This document shows positions 47,482 through 57,125 of a stretch of 64,000 bases of DNA, piece after piece. The stretch comes from Treponema sp. (GTDB lineage: Bacteria; Spirochaetota; Spirochaetia; Treponematales; Treponemataceae), in NCBI GenBank assembly GCA_017484285.1, contig JAFUTH010000006.1:248001-312000 (forward strand). Reading direction: 5' to 3'. The notes beneath the pieces were generated by a model that saw nothing but the letters and a program-made list of their open reading frames with translations, ran no database searches and was not told the origin of the DNA. Position numbers and translations under genes: made by a program. Position 1 is the stretch's first letter, and every line of letters starts with the position of its first letter.

Positions 47482-49173
47482 ATGAAGAAAGAAAAAAACG
47501 CAGGATTGATAACATTCGCCCTCTCATGGGTCGGACGCAAAAATCTCAAGGCTTTAAAGAAAGCTGCTAAAAATTGCGAAAATGCAACCGCCACCACGCT
47601 CCGTGGTATTCTCACCTATGCAAAAGACAGTGAATGGGGAAAGGCTCATCACTTTGCTGATATTCTCGCCGCTCAGACAGACGAAGAATTATTCGCAAAA
47701 TGGCAGGCAAATGTTCCGCCACAGACCTACGAAGATTTGCGTCCGTTCGTTGACCGCCAAAAGAACGGCGAAGAAAACATTCTCTTCCCCGGAAAGCCGA
47801 TGATGTACGCCACCACGAGCGGCACCACAAGCGCGCCAAAGTGGATTCCTATCTCAACCGAGTATTATCAGAGATTTTCAGCGATTTCACGGCTCTGGCT
47901 CTACTCGTTCATCATGCAGCGTCCAAAGGTCTTCTGGGGCATCGTTCTTTCTATCGTCGGAAAAGATGTCGAAACACACGCCCCTGACGGCACACCGTGC
48001 GGCTCAATTTCGGGAGTTACGCAGCGCGACTGCCCTGAATTCATCAAGGGATTGTATTCTGCTCCGAGCGCAGTTTTCTACATCAATGACTACGCCGCAC
48101 GAAATTACGCGCTTATGCGCACGGGAATCGAGCAGAATGTCACTTTGTTCATCACGGCAAACCCAAGCACAGTGATTGAGCTTCAGCGCACCGTTGACGA
48201 GCATCTTGACGAAATGATAAAAGACATCGAAAACGGCACTTTGAGCGATAAATTCACCATTGGCGAAGAGCAGCGAAAAGCACTCTGCGCAAAATACAAG
48301 CCGAATCCCGCTCGTGCCGCAGAACTTCGCGCGCTCAAAGAAAAATACGGCCGCATTCTGCCAAAGCACTACTGGCCTGACTTCCAAATCATCAACACAT
48401 GGAAGTGCGGAAACACGCATGTCTACATCGAAAAAATCAAGGACTGGTTCCCGGAAAATGTCTGCCACCCCGAATTCGGCTATTTTGCGAGCGAATGTCG
48501 CGTTGGTCTCGTCATGAACGGCGGAAGCGATACGGTTTTGTTCCCGCACATGCACTATTTTGAGTTTGTTGACGCCGACGACATGGACAATCCGAATCCG
48601 AAATTCTTGCAGATTCACGAGCTCAAAAAAGGCAAAAAATATCTCATCTATATCACGACCTATTCAGGCATCTACCGCTACAACATGAACGATATGATTG
48701 AGGTCACGGACTTCTACGGCACCATCCCTGCCATTCAGTTCTTGCAAAAAGTGAACGGAATCATCTCAATGACGGGTGAAAAGGTCAGCGAAGGTCAGTT
48801 CATCACGGCAGTCAAGCAAGCCGAAGAGCAGACGGGGCAAAAAACGCGCTTCTATGTCGGATTTGCCGATGTGCAGGAAAGCCGCTACCACTACTACATC
48901 GATTTTGCCGATGAAGCGACCACGCAGGAGCAGGCTGACGCATTCGCAAAAGTCGTTGACGAAAAGCTCAAAAAGCTCAATGTCGAATACGAAGCAAAGC
49001 GCGACTCGTTCCGTGTAAAAGATCAGGCGTGCCACATTCTCAAAGCGAACGCTTTCGAAGAATTCAAAAAAGAATCAATCGCGAAGGGCATGGCTCGTGA
49101 CGGTCAGTTCAAGATGAATCTCCTCATGCAGGACGAAAAACGCCACGCAATGTTCAAAGCGTTGGTCAAATAA
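47482..49173 (+). CDS. GH3-family acyl-adenylate enzyme
   Basis: 563 aa of the GH3 auxin-responsive promoter family found in plants and some bacteria. The ATP-binding motif MMYATTSGTTSAPKWIPIS, a YSAPSAVFYINDYAARNYAL segment and the C-terminal YIDFADEATTQEQADAFAKV domain are visible. GH3 enzymes link amino acids or other amines to carboxylates through adenylates. The bacterial substrate is unknown. It has its own promoter and a strong terminator downstream. Confidence 0.88.
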   Translation: MKKEKNAGLITFALSWVGRKNLKALKKAAKNCENATATTLRGILTYAKDSEWGKAHHFADILAAQTDEELFAKWQANVPPQTYEDLRPFVDRQKNGEENILFPGKPMMYATTSGTTSAPKWIPISTEYYQRFSAISRLWLYSFIMQRPKVFWGIVLSIVGKDVETHAPDGTPCGSISGVTQRDCPEFIKGLYSAPSAVFYINDYAARNYALMRTGIEQNVTLFITANPSTVIELQRTVDEHLDEMIKDIENGTLSDKFTIGEEQRKALCAKYKPNPARAAELRALKEKYGRILPKHYWPDFQIINTWKCGNTHVYIEKIKDWFPENVCHPEFGYFASECRVGLVMNGGSDTVLFPHMHYFEFVDADDMDNPNPKFLQIHELKKGKKYLIYITTYSGIYRYNMNDMIEVTDFYGTIPAIQFLQKVNGIISMTGEKVSEGQFITAVKQAEEQTGQKTRFYVGFADVQESRYHYYIDFADEATTQEQADAFAKVVDEKLKKLNVEYEAKRDSFRVKDQACHILKANAFEEFKKESIAKGMARDGQFKMNLLMQDEKRHAMFKALVK

Positions 49174-49180
49174 GAGTTGA

Positions 49181-49216
49181 AAGCGGAAAGTTGTTCTTCG
49201 ACTTTCCGCTTTTTTG
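49181..49216 (+). terminator. Terminator between GH3-family gene and hsdM
   Basis: AAGCGGAAAGT (49181-49191) pairs with ACTTTCCGCTT (49201-49211) across a 9-base loop, then T-rich sequence. It insulates the defence island from the host operon. Confidence 0.88.
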
Positions 49217-49259
49217 TTTGCAAAGAGACTTCTTCCCCCGTTTCTGCTATACTTCCTTC

Positions 49260-50783
49260 ATGGCAAAAACAAAACCTTCAAAGAACAGCACCGCCGTAAT
49301 AGGCTTTGAGCAGCAGATTTGGAACGCAGCCTGCGAGCTGTGGGGGCACATTCCGGCCGCGGACTACCGCAAGATTTTTACCGGGCTCATATTCCTGCGC
49401 TATATCTCCGCCGCTTTTGAAAAAAAGTATGCCGAGCTTGTTGCAGAAGGCGAATGCTTTGAAGACGACCCCGATGCCTACGAAGCAGAAAACATCTTCT
49501 TTGTTCCCGCCGAATCACGCTGGAGCCAGATTGCAAAATCCGCCCACACGCCTGAAATAGGCACCGTGCTTGACCGCGCGATGGAAGCGATTGAAAAAGA
49601 CAACCGCTCGCTTAAAGGCGTGCTTCCTAAAAACTACGCCTCGCCCGATTTAGACAAGCGCGTGCTGGGAAATGTAATCGACATCTTTACCAACATGGAC
49701 ATGAGCGACACCGAAGCAAGCAAAGACCTTCTGGGGCGCACCTACGAATACTGCATAGCGCAGTTTGCAAGCTACGAAGGCGTAAAAGGCGGCGAGTTTT
49801 ACACCCCTGCAAGCGTAGTAAAAACAATCGTAAGCATCTTAAAGCCCACGGAAGGAAAGCGCGTGTACGACCCGTGCTGCGGCTCGGGCGGAATGTTCGT
49901 GCAGTCGGTAAACTTCATCGCCTCTCACGCAGGGAACCGCGACAACATAAGCGTGTTCGGTCAGGAGGCCAACGCCGACACCTGGAAAATGGCAAAGATG
50001 AACATGGCAATCCGCGGAATAGACGCAAATTTCGGCGATCACCATGAGGACACCTTCTTCCACGACCTGCATGCCCACGAAAAATTCGACTTTATCATGG
50101 CAAATCCGCCGTTCAATTTAAGCAACTGGGGGCAGGATAAATTGCAGAACGACCCGCGCTGGGGTTACGGTCTCCCGCCCGCAGGAAATGCGAACTACGC
50201 CTGGATAGAACACATGATTTACCATCTCGCGCCAAACGGAAAAATCGGCCTCGTACTCGCAAACGGAGCGCTTAGCACACAGACCGGCGGCGAAGGAGAA
50301 ATCCGCAAAAAGATAATAGAAGCAGACCTCGTAGAAGGAATCGTCGCAATGCCCACGCAGCTTTTCTACAGCGTAACAATTCCCGTAACCCTCTGGTTCA
50401 TCACCCGCGGCAAAAAGCAGACCGGCAAAACCCTCTTCATAGATGCCCGCAACATGGGCCACATGGTAGACCGCAAGCACCGCGACTTTTCCGAAGAAGA
50501 CATCGCCCGCCTTGCCGACACCTTCACCGCCTTCCAGAACGGCACCCTCGAAGATGTAAAAGGCTTTTGCGCAGTTGCCACCACAAAACAAATCGCCGCC
50601 CAGGATTACATCCTCACCCCCGACCGCTACGTTGGCATAGAAGAAAAAGCCGAAGACGACGAACCCTTCGCCGATAAAATGACCCGCCTGACCACCGAAC
50701 TTGGCGGAATGTTCACAAAGAGCCACGAACTCGAAGAAGAGATAAAGAAAAATCTTGCGGGGATTGGGTTTAAGATTTCGTGA
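49260..50783 (+). CDS. hsdM: Type I restriction-modification methyltransferase subunit
   Basis: 507 aa from ATG 49260. The N-terminal helical domain (FEQQIWNAACELWGHI) is followed by the methylase domain with SAM motif DPCCGSGGMFVQS and catalytic NPPFNLS (N6-adenine). The C-terminal helices contact HsdS. It modifies the host site and forms the M2S core. No HsdR is in the window. Base composition is GC-richer than the cargo genes that follow. A hairpin separates it from the ATPase gene. Confidence 0.95.
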   Translation: MAKTKPSKNSTAVIGFEQQIWNAACELWGHIPAADYRKIFTGLIFLRYISAAFEKKYAELVAEGECFEDDPDAYEAENIFFVPAESRWSQIAKSAHTPEIGTVLDRAMEAIEKDNRSLKGVLPKNYASPDLDKRVLGNVIDIFTNMDMSDTEASKDLLGRTYEYCIAQFASYEGVKGGEFYTPASVVKTIVSILKPTEGKRVYDPCCGSGGMFVQSVNFIASHAGNRDNISVFGQEANADTWKMAKMNMAIRGIDANFGDHHEDTFFHDLHAHEKFDFIMANPPFNLSNWGQDKLQNDPRWGYGLPPAGNANYAWIEHMIYHLAPNGKIGLVLANGALSTQTGGEGEIRKKIIEADLVEGIVAMPTQLFYSVTIPVTLWFITRGKKQTGKTLFIDARNMGHMVDRKHRDFSEEDIARLADTFTAFQNGTLEDVKGFCAVATTKQIAAQDYILTPDRYVGIEEKAEDDEPFADKMTRLTTELGGMFTKSHELEEEIKKNLAGIGFKIS

Positions 50784-50814
50784 ATCGCACGGCAGTTTCC
50801 TCTAACAGTTGACC

Positions 50815-50851
50815 TTCGACTAATTTGGACTTACACTCCAAATTAGTCGAA
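50815..50851 (+). terminator. Long perfect hairpin after hsdM
   Basis: TTCGACTAATTTGGA (50815-50829) pairs with TCCAAATTAGTCGAA (50837-50851) over 15 bp with a 7-base loop, followed by A-rich sequence. It may act as a terminator in either direction or mark a past insertion of the ATPase gene between hsdM and hsdS. Confidence 0.6.
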
Positions 50852-50874
50852 AAAATGCTCAAAACGGGGGCTTT

Positions 50875-52092
50875 ATGTATATAAATCGTCACATTCTGTC
50901 ATATTTGAACAGAATGAAAAAACAGTTCAGAGTTCTCTTAATCACCGGTTCCCGTCAAGTCGGAAAATCTACTTTGCTAAAAGAAAAGCTTCTCCCAGAT
51001 TATGGTTATGTTACCCTCGATGATTTTACGGAACTTGGACTGGCACAAAAAGACCCTTCCTTGTTCTTCAAAAATCACCAACTCCCGGTTATTGTTGACG
51101 AAGTACAACGTGCCCCAGACTTGTTTTTGCAAATAAAGCTTCTTGCAGATAGCACAAAAAATAAAGGACAAATCATTCTTACAGGTTCACAAAGTTACAG
51201 GCTTTTGAGTAAAGCAGCAGATTCTTTGGCAGGCCGAGTCTGCATCATTAACATGTCGTCTCTTTCACTTAGGGAAAAATATAAAATTGATTTTAACACA
51301 GAATTCTTACCGACACCTGAATACATCGAAACTCGAAAACAAACAATAAAGCCATACAAAAACGTATGGAATCATATATGGCGTGGAAGTATGCCGGAGC
51401 TGGCAGATGAGTCAATCGAATGGGAACCATTTTACCGCTCGTACATAAGGACATATCTTGACCGCGATGTAGCAGATATAATAAGCCAGAAGAATCTTGT
51501 AAAGTTTCACAATTTTATGCAGTGCCTTGCAGCTCGGGTTGGAGAACTGTTCAATGCAGATTCCATTGCCCGTGATGTTGGCGTTACAAGCAAAACAATT
51601 TCCGAATGGACAAACATCCTTGAATCTTCCGGTGTAATCCGTCTTTTGCAGCCTTATGAAAAAAATGTATCCAACAGAGCCGTAAAAACACCAAAAGTCT
51701 TCTTTATGGATACAGGCTTGGTCTGCTTTTTAGTAGGCTGGTCTTCTGCAAGTGTAGCAATGAACGGCGCAATGTCGGGCAGCCTTTTTGAAAACTTTGT
51801 TGTAAGCGAAGTAATCAAATCATATTACAACGCCGGCCACGAAACCGAAAAAATCTATTTTTACCGCGACAAAGACAAAAAAGAAATAGATTTGATAATC
51901 GAAAAAGACAATATCCTCTACCCAATCGAAATCAAAAAATCAGCCCGCCCGACAATAGACATGGCAAAGCATTTCTCTGTCCTGTCTAAAATCGCCGGAG
52001 TTTCTGTTGGTCAGGGCTGCATTATTTGCCAGTGCGATAATCCTTTGTATTTGAGCAATGAAGTTATTTCGCTGCCGGTTGAGTATGTGTGA
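50875..52092 (+). CDS. AAA_14/DUF4143 ATPase
   Basis: 405 aa. Walker A ITGSRQVGKST, Walker B VIVDEVQRAPD, and a sensor ILTGSQSYRLL are clear. The C-terminal DUF4143 domain has FFMDTGLVCFLVGW, ENFVVSEVIKSYYNAGH and a nuclease-like YFYRDKDKKEIDLII segment (E-x-D, then EIK) reminiscent of PD-(D/E)xK folds. These ATPases occur often in genomes and defence islands, but the function is poorly defined. It splits hsdM from hsdS. Confidence 0.88.
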   Translation: MYINRHILSYLNRMKKQFRVLLITGSRQVGKSTLLKEKLLPDYGYVTLDDFTELGLAQKDPSLFFKNHQLPVIVDEVQRAPDLFLQIKLLADSTKNKGQIILTGSQSYRLLSKAADSLAGRVCIINMSSLSLREKYKIDFNTEFLPTPEYIETRKQTIKPYKNVWNHIWRGSMPELADESIEWEPFYRSYIRTYLDRDVADIISQKNLVKFHNFMQCLAARVGELFNADSIARDVGVTSKTISEWTNILESSGVIRLLQPYEKNVSNRAVKTPKVFFMDTGLVCFLVGWSSASVAMNGAMSGSLFENFVVSEVIKSYYNAGHETEKIYFYRDKDKKEIDLIIEKDNILYPIEIKKSARPTIDMAKHFSVLSKIAGVSVGQGCIICQCDNPLYLSNEVISLPVEYV

Positions 52093-52102
52093 GGGGGATG
52101 AG

Positions 52103-53329
52103 ATGGAAGAGTTTGATAAAAGTTCATTGTATTATGTTGATTCAACTCCAGAAGGTATGCGGTATTCATTATATGATACTGCGAGTTGGAAAAATGGACT
52201 TGCGTTTAAAAATATAGATTTCTCTGAATCAGGCTTGCCTGTAATTAAAATTGCCGAGTTAAATAATGGAATAAGTTCTTCAACCGCATATACGGACAAA
52301 ACATATTCTCAGGATGTATTCTTAACTAAAGGTGATTATGTATTCTCTTGGTCTGGTAATCCAGAAACTTCTATAGATATTTATAAATATAATTTGCCTG
52401 ATGGATGGTTAAATCAACATATATTCAAAGTTACTCCTAAAACTGAAATTATTGATAAAGGGTTCTTCTTTTATCTAATGAAGTTCTTAAAACCATATTT
52501 CAAGAAAATTGCGACAAATAAACAGACAACAGGATTAGGACATGTAACAATTTCAGATTTGCAACGAATGAGCGTAGCACTTCCCCCTCTTCCCACCCAG
52601 CAAAGAATCGCCGCCATCCTCTCATCCCTCGACGACAAAATCGAACTGAACAACAAAATAAACACCAACCTCGAACAGCAAGCCCAAGCCCTCTTCAAAA
52701 ACTGGTTTGTAGACTTCGAACCATTCGGCGGCAAAATGCCCGAGGGATGGAAAGTTGGAAAATTGTCCGAGATTGGAACAATTGTTGGAGGCAGTACCCC
52801 ATCAAAAGCAAAGAAAGAGTATTACACGAATAATGGAATTGCTTGGATAACACCTAAGGATTTATCAAATGATAAATCAAAATTCATTTCCCATGGTGAA
52901 ACTGATATTACAGAATTGGGATTTGAAAACAGCAGTGCAATAAAAATGCCGAAAGGAACTATTTTATACAGCTCAAGAGCTCCTATTGGCTATATTGCCA
53001 TTGCAAAGAACGAAGTCACAACGAATCAAGGCTTCAAATCTGTAATTCCAAATCCAAATGTAGGCAATGCATATATTTATTATTTTTTGAAGAGTAATTT
53101 TGAATTAATTGATACCATGGCATCTGGCTCAACTTTTAAGGAAATATCAGGTACTGCAATGAAAAATGTTCCTGTTTTGATTCCTGATGATAAGAGTTTG
53201 TCATCGTTTCAGAGTTTTTGTAATCCTGTTTTCACCGAACAAGAAAAACTCGAAGCAGAAAATAAAATTCTTGTACAGATTCGAGATACTTTATTACCAA
53301 AGTTGATGAATGGGGAGATTATATTTTAA
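52103..53329 (+). CDS. hsdS: Type I restriction-modification specificity subunit
   Basis: 408 aa from ATG 52103 (GAGGGGG upstream). Two target-recognition domains flank a conserved central coil (LPTQQRIAAILSSLDDKIEL), and a second shorter conserved coil closes the protein (LVQIRDTLLPKLMNGEI). The central segment, about 52573-52751, is clearly GC-richer than the AT-rich recognition domains on either side. This suggests exchange of recognition domains from an AT-rich source. It directs HsdM and HsdR to a bipartite site. Confidence 0.93.
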   Translation: MEEFDKSSLYYVDSTPEGMRYSLYDTASWKNGLAFKNIDFSESGLPVIKIAELNNGISSSTAYTDKTYSQDVFLTKGDYVFSWSGNPETSIDIYKYNLPDGWLNQHIFKVTPKTEIIDKGFFFYLMKFLKPYFKKIATNKQTTGLGHVTISDLQRMSVALPPLPTQQRIAAILSSLDDKIELNNKINTNLEQQAQALFKNWFVDFEPFGGKMPEGWKVGKLSEIGTIVGGSTPSKAKKEYYTNNGIAWITPKDLSNDKSKFISHGETDITELGFENSSAIKMPKGTILYSSRAPIGYIAIAKNEVTTNQGFKSVIPNPNVGNAYIYYFLKSNFELIDTMASGSTFKEISGTAMKNVPVLIPDDKSLSSFQSFCNPVFTEQEKLEAENKILVQIRDTLLPKLMNGEIIF

Positions 53330-53364
53330 TACAGATATATAATCATGAAAGGAGGTGTAATAAT

Positions 53365-55716
53365 ATGATTTCAAATTTAAAAGGCATCAAACTTCAAGGA
53401 AGAAAGTTTTCGGCTAATCCAGTAGATTTTTGTTTTTGGAATACTGATAAAATCAGAATATCTCTTGTGTATGGAAAAAATGGATCTGGCAAATCTACCA
53501 TAAGTGATGCCTTTACATTCTTGAAAAATACTGAAACTGAAGATTTTTCTTGTCTTTCTGAAATAACATTTGATAATCATCCACTTTCTGAAGATGATAA
53601 AAAAAGTATTCATGTTTTTAATGAGAAATTTATAGATTCAAATATCAAAATAAAAGAAAATGGTATAGATTCTATTGTAATGTTTGGAGAGCAAGTTAAT
53701 ATTGATAAGCAAATAGAAAAAACAGAAGAACGGCTGAATGCAAAAAAAACAGAAATTGAAAATCAGAATAATATTGTTACTAGCTTTCTTGATGAATCAA
53801 ATGCTAATTCACCCATGTATTTTCTAAATCAATGTATTTCAGAGTTAAAAAGAGATAATGGGTGGGCAGGAAAAGAGAGGGTTATAAAATCTGCAAGAGT
53901 AAACTCATCTGTAACTAAAACAACAGTAGCAAATATAATAAGTCAATATAAAACAGAAAAAGAACTTGATTTACTAATCCAAGATTATACAGAAAAGAAA
54001 AAACTTTTTGATTCTGTTACAAGTGATTCCACGGAAATTACTCAAGAAGTTACCATATTCAATTTTAAAGAAACAGATTCAAAGGCAAAAACTTTATTAA
54101 CAAGAAAAATAGAACAAACGGAATTAACTGAACGAGAAAAACGTATTTTTTCATTTATAGAAAAAAACGGACAGGAGTTACTAACAAAAGCAAAATTATA
54201 CTTTGCTGATGAAAAATCTGATTTTTGCCCTTATTGTTATCAAGAAATAGATAGAAACTACAAATCAAATTTGATTGACGAATTTAAGAAAGTTTTAAAT
54301 AAGGAAGTTGAAGACTATCAAAAAGAGTTAGATACACTAAAAATTAAAAATCTAAGTTTTGATCTAACTCCATATGCCCAAATCGAACAGACTGTGACAC
54401 AAACAGTACAATTGGAACTTGATAAAGTAAATAGAACTATTCAAAATTTTAATAATATCATTGAGAAGAGAAAAAATAATGTGTATCAGGAATTTTCTGA
54501 AGAAGAATATAACATTTACATTGAGAATGCCATAAAACCATTAAATAATGCTTTAGCAAGACTTGAAGAAAAAAGAATAGAATTTAACAATCTTGTAAAT
54601 AATAAGAATACTCTTAAAAAAGAATTATTAAATCTGAATTCACAAATTGCAAATAAACAAATATCAGAAAACTATTCAAAATATAAACAACAACTTGAAA
54701 AACAAGAAACAGAAAATACAAATTTTTCAGCTCTAGAAAATGAAAAATCTGCAATAGAATTAGAATTAGCTAATTTGAATGAGCAAAAGAAAAGTATAAA
54801 AATTGCGCAAGAGCATATAAATTATTTATTACAATATGTCTTCTTTTCAAAGGATAAACTTACAATTGAGTCGCATGATGGTATTTATCAAATAAAATCT
54901 TGTGGATTACCAGTAAAACCTAACCAAATTTCTTGTGGGGAAAGAAATATAATGGCTTTATGTTACTATTTCACAGAGTTATTTGCAGGTAAAGAAGAAG
55001 CCAAAATTTATTCAGATGCAAATCTGCTCATAATAGATGATCCTGTTTCAAGTTTTGATAAAGAAAATCGAGTTGGAGTTTTGTCATTATTAAAATATGA
55101 ATTACAACATTTTATTTCAGGAAATCCTTATACAAAAGTTTTAATTATGACCCATGATTTGATGGCGTTTTATGATATTGAGAAAATTGCACAGGAATTA
55201 AGCGCACAAAATAACTGTAGTTATAATTTTATTGAGCTTGCTCAAACAGGTATCAAAGATTTCAGCTTTAAAAAATCTAACGAATATTCAAAATTACTTG
55301 CAACGATTTATAATTTCGCAATTTCTCCAACTGAGAATTCCGAAATTGAGCCATATATTGGAAATACAATCCGTCGAGTAGTTGAGGCTTACTCAACTTT
55401 TATTTATAAAGTTGGTATCGATGCCATTTCATTTGATGCAGAAATTATATCCCAAATTAAAAATACAAAACAACAAGAATATTTCTCAAATTTAATGTAT
55501 AGAATACTGCTTAATGGAGAAAGTCATTCAGAAGAAAAGGTAAAATCTTTGGAAGACTTTTGTAATGGAATTTCACCTGATGAAAAAAATCGAATTGCAA
55601 AAGATATTCTTTGCTTCTTATATTTATTGAATCCTGTTCATATTTCTAAACATCTAAGAGGAATTACAGATGCAGAAAATAGAATCAAAGAATGGTGTGC
55701 AAGTTTACCTTCATAA
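53365..55716 (+). CDS. RloC/PrrC-like AAA protein with zinc hook (anticodon nuclease candidate)
   Basis: 783 aa, AT-rich, with AAAGGAGG before the ATG. Walker A is YGKNGSGKST, the ABC signature-like segment is ISCGERNIMAL, Walker B is LLIIDDPVSSFD and an H-loop is LIMTHD. A long coiled coil in the middle contains C288-P-Y-C291, as in Rad50-like zinc hooks and RloC. Near the C-terminus R670-x3-E674 and H721 (in ESHSEEK) fit the Arg-Glu-His triad of PrrC/RloC anticodon nucleases. These are typically encoded within type I restriction loci, as here. tRNA cleavage remains an inference. Confidence 0.7.
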   Translation: MISNLKGIKLQGRKFSANPVDFCFWNTDKIRISLVYGKNGSGKSTISDAFTFLKNTETEDFSCLSEITFDNHPLSEDDKKSIHVFNEKFIDSNIKIKENGIDSIVMFGEQVNIDKQIEKTEERLNAKKTEIENQNNIVTSFLDESNANSPMYFLNQCISELKRDNGWAGKERVIKSARVNSSVTKTTVANIISQYKTEKELDLLIQDYTEKKKLFDSVTSDSTEITQEVTIFNFKETDSKAKTLLTRKIEQTELTEREKRIFSFIEKNGQELLTKAKLYFADEKSDFCPYCYQEIDRNYKSNLIDEFKKVLNKEVEDYQKELDTLKIKNLSFDLTPYAQIEQTVTQTVQLELDKVNRTIQNFNNIIEKRKNNVYQEFSEEEYNIYIENAIKPLNNALARLEEKRIEFNNLVNNKNTLKKELLNLNSQIANKQISENYSKYKQQLEKQETENTNFSALENEKSAIELELANLNEQKKSIKIAQEHINYLLQYVFFSKDKLTIESHDGIYQIKSCGLPVKPNQISCGERNIMALCYYFTELFAGKEEAKIYSDANLLIIDDPVSSFDKENRVGVLSLLKYELQHFISGNPYTKVLIMTHDLMAFYDIEKIAQELSAQNNCSYNFIELAQTGIKDFSFKKSNEYSKLLATIYNFAISPTENSEIEPYIGNTIRRVVEAYSTFIYKVGIDAISFDAEIISQIKNTKQQEYFSNLMYRILLNGESHSEEKVKSLEDFCNGISPDEKNRIAKDILCFLYLLNPVHISKHLRGITDAENRIKEWCASLPS

Positions 55717-55783
55717 TTAAAACTACGGATTATGCACATTATGATAGAAATCATAATGTATAACCTTTTTTTAGGATGAAATC

Positions 55784-57112
55784 ATGGATGAATTAGAAAA
55801 ACTATTTTCACTGCTTGAAGTATTAAGAAACAAAGAAGAAACCTACAACAAAAAAGTTTTAGAGGAGGGACCTTCTTTTCAATACACTTTTGGTTTCCTT
55901 TTAGGGGAATACAATTTAAAAAACAAATATGTTCTTGAGGCTCTTGATATCATAAAAAATCACAGGCAACCAGATTTGTTGCGATATTTTTCATTATCAC
56001 TACGTTTTTATTTTCAAAAAATAATCTCTGAGTCTGTACAACATTTAGACAAAATAAATAATGAAATAAAATGCTTGAAAATAAACAAAGAATGGAATGA
56101 TTCACATAATCTTTATTATAATTCTATGATATCTACAGAAAACCAAAATATAGTTAAAGCAAAAGAAATGTTATTGAAATCAACTCTAAAAGACTTTTGT
56201 GATTATTTTTCTTCTAATGCAATTAATAATAATTGTTTCGAAATTCTTGCAAACTGGATTGATGACAGAAAATTCTTCGAAAAAAATTATTGCTATTATT
56301 GTGTATTTGAAGCCATATATAACTTTTACTGTTTCGAATATTTAAGTTTGAAAGATAGGAATATAAAAGAATCTCCTCTTTTTCTATATTTTGAAAATCA
56401 TGATAGATCGCTTCTTGTCGACAAGAATTTTACAAAATATGGACTTATAACACTAACAAATGACTTCGAACCTATTTGTACAGAACATCTTGAGTGTAGA
56501 ATATTTAATAAACCATTAAATATTACATTACCACTTTCAAGAAAAATAGATAATAAATTATTTAAGAAATTCATTGAGTTGTACAATGTTGGAATTATAA
56601 AACAGATTTCATTTAAACCAAGTTTACTCGAACCATATACGGGGAAATTTACAACCGATATGGCTTTAGAAGCTGTAGAATTCGGAAGAGTTTTTGACAT
56701 TGAATTAACCGACTTTATTCCCACAAAACTTGTTTCATTAGACTCAGATTCTTTATGGATTAATCCTGTTGGAAACGAAATTACTTTCGAAGAGTTTAAA
56801 TATGATTTTGACACATTTGATGATTATATTATGACACAAGCAGTGCATCTTAAATTTTTCAGAAAAAATAATGACTTTTACATTGAACATATTGATCATG
56901 AAGTAATTTTTTATACCTATGGTGAATATGATAAGCGTCTTTATAATATAAAGATAAAAGGAAAAGTATTAAAGAGACAAAAGACTTTCAAAATTGATGA
57001 TTCCGAAATCCCTTTTCTTACCCATGGAAAACCAGAATTTTTAATACAAATTTTATATACATATTTTTCAAGAAAGGATTTGCTTGATGAATATTTTTCA
57101 CAGTACAAATAA
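55784..57112 (+). CDS. Unknown 442-aa protein of the defence island
   Basis: AT-rich gene 67 bases after the RloC-like gene on the same strand. The protein is helical in the first half (YNKKVLEEGPSFQYTFGFLL, then LSLRFYFQKIISESVQHLDK) and beta-rich in the second half. No motif is recognised, and it has no signal or membrane segment. Its place between known cargo genes suggests a defence or immunity role. Confidence 0.75.
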   Translation: MDELEKLFSLLEVLRNKEETYNKKVLEEGPSFQYTFGFLLGEYNLKNKYVLEALDIIKNHRQPDLLRYFSLSLRFYFQKIISESVQHLDKINNEIKCLKINKEWNDSHNLYYNSMISTENQNIVKAKEMLLKSTLKDFCDYFSSNAINNNCFEILANWIDDRKFFEKNYCYYCVFEAIYNFYCFEYLSLKDRNIKESPLFLYFENHDRSLLVDKNFTKYGLITLTNDFEPICTEHLECRIFNKPLNITLPLSRKIDNKLFKKFIELYNVGIIKQISFKPSLLEPYTGKFTTDMALEAVEFGRVFDIELTDFIPTKLVSLDSDSLWINPVGNEITFEEFKYDFDTFDDYIMTQAVHLKFFRKNNDFYIEHIDHEVIFYTYGEYDKRLYNIKIKGKVLKRQKTFKIDDSEIPFLTHGKPEFLIQILYTYFSRKDLLDEYFSQYK

Positions 57113-57125
57113 GTAAGATTGGTAT

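Noticed and set aside
53365-55716. Ordinary SMC/RecF-type repair ATPase
   Set aside because: The zinc hook could fit Rad50, but the C-terminal R-x3-E...H pattern and the place beside hsdMS favour the RloC/PrrC type. Kept as a candidate only.
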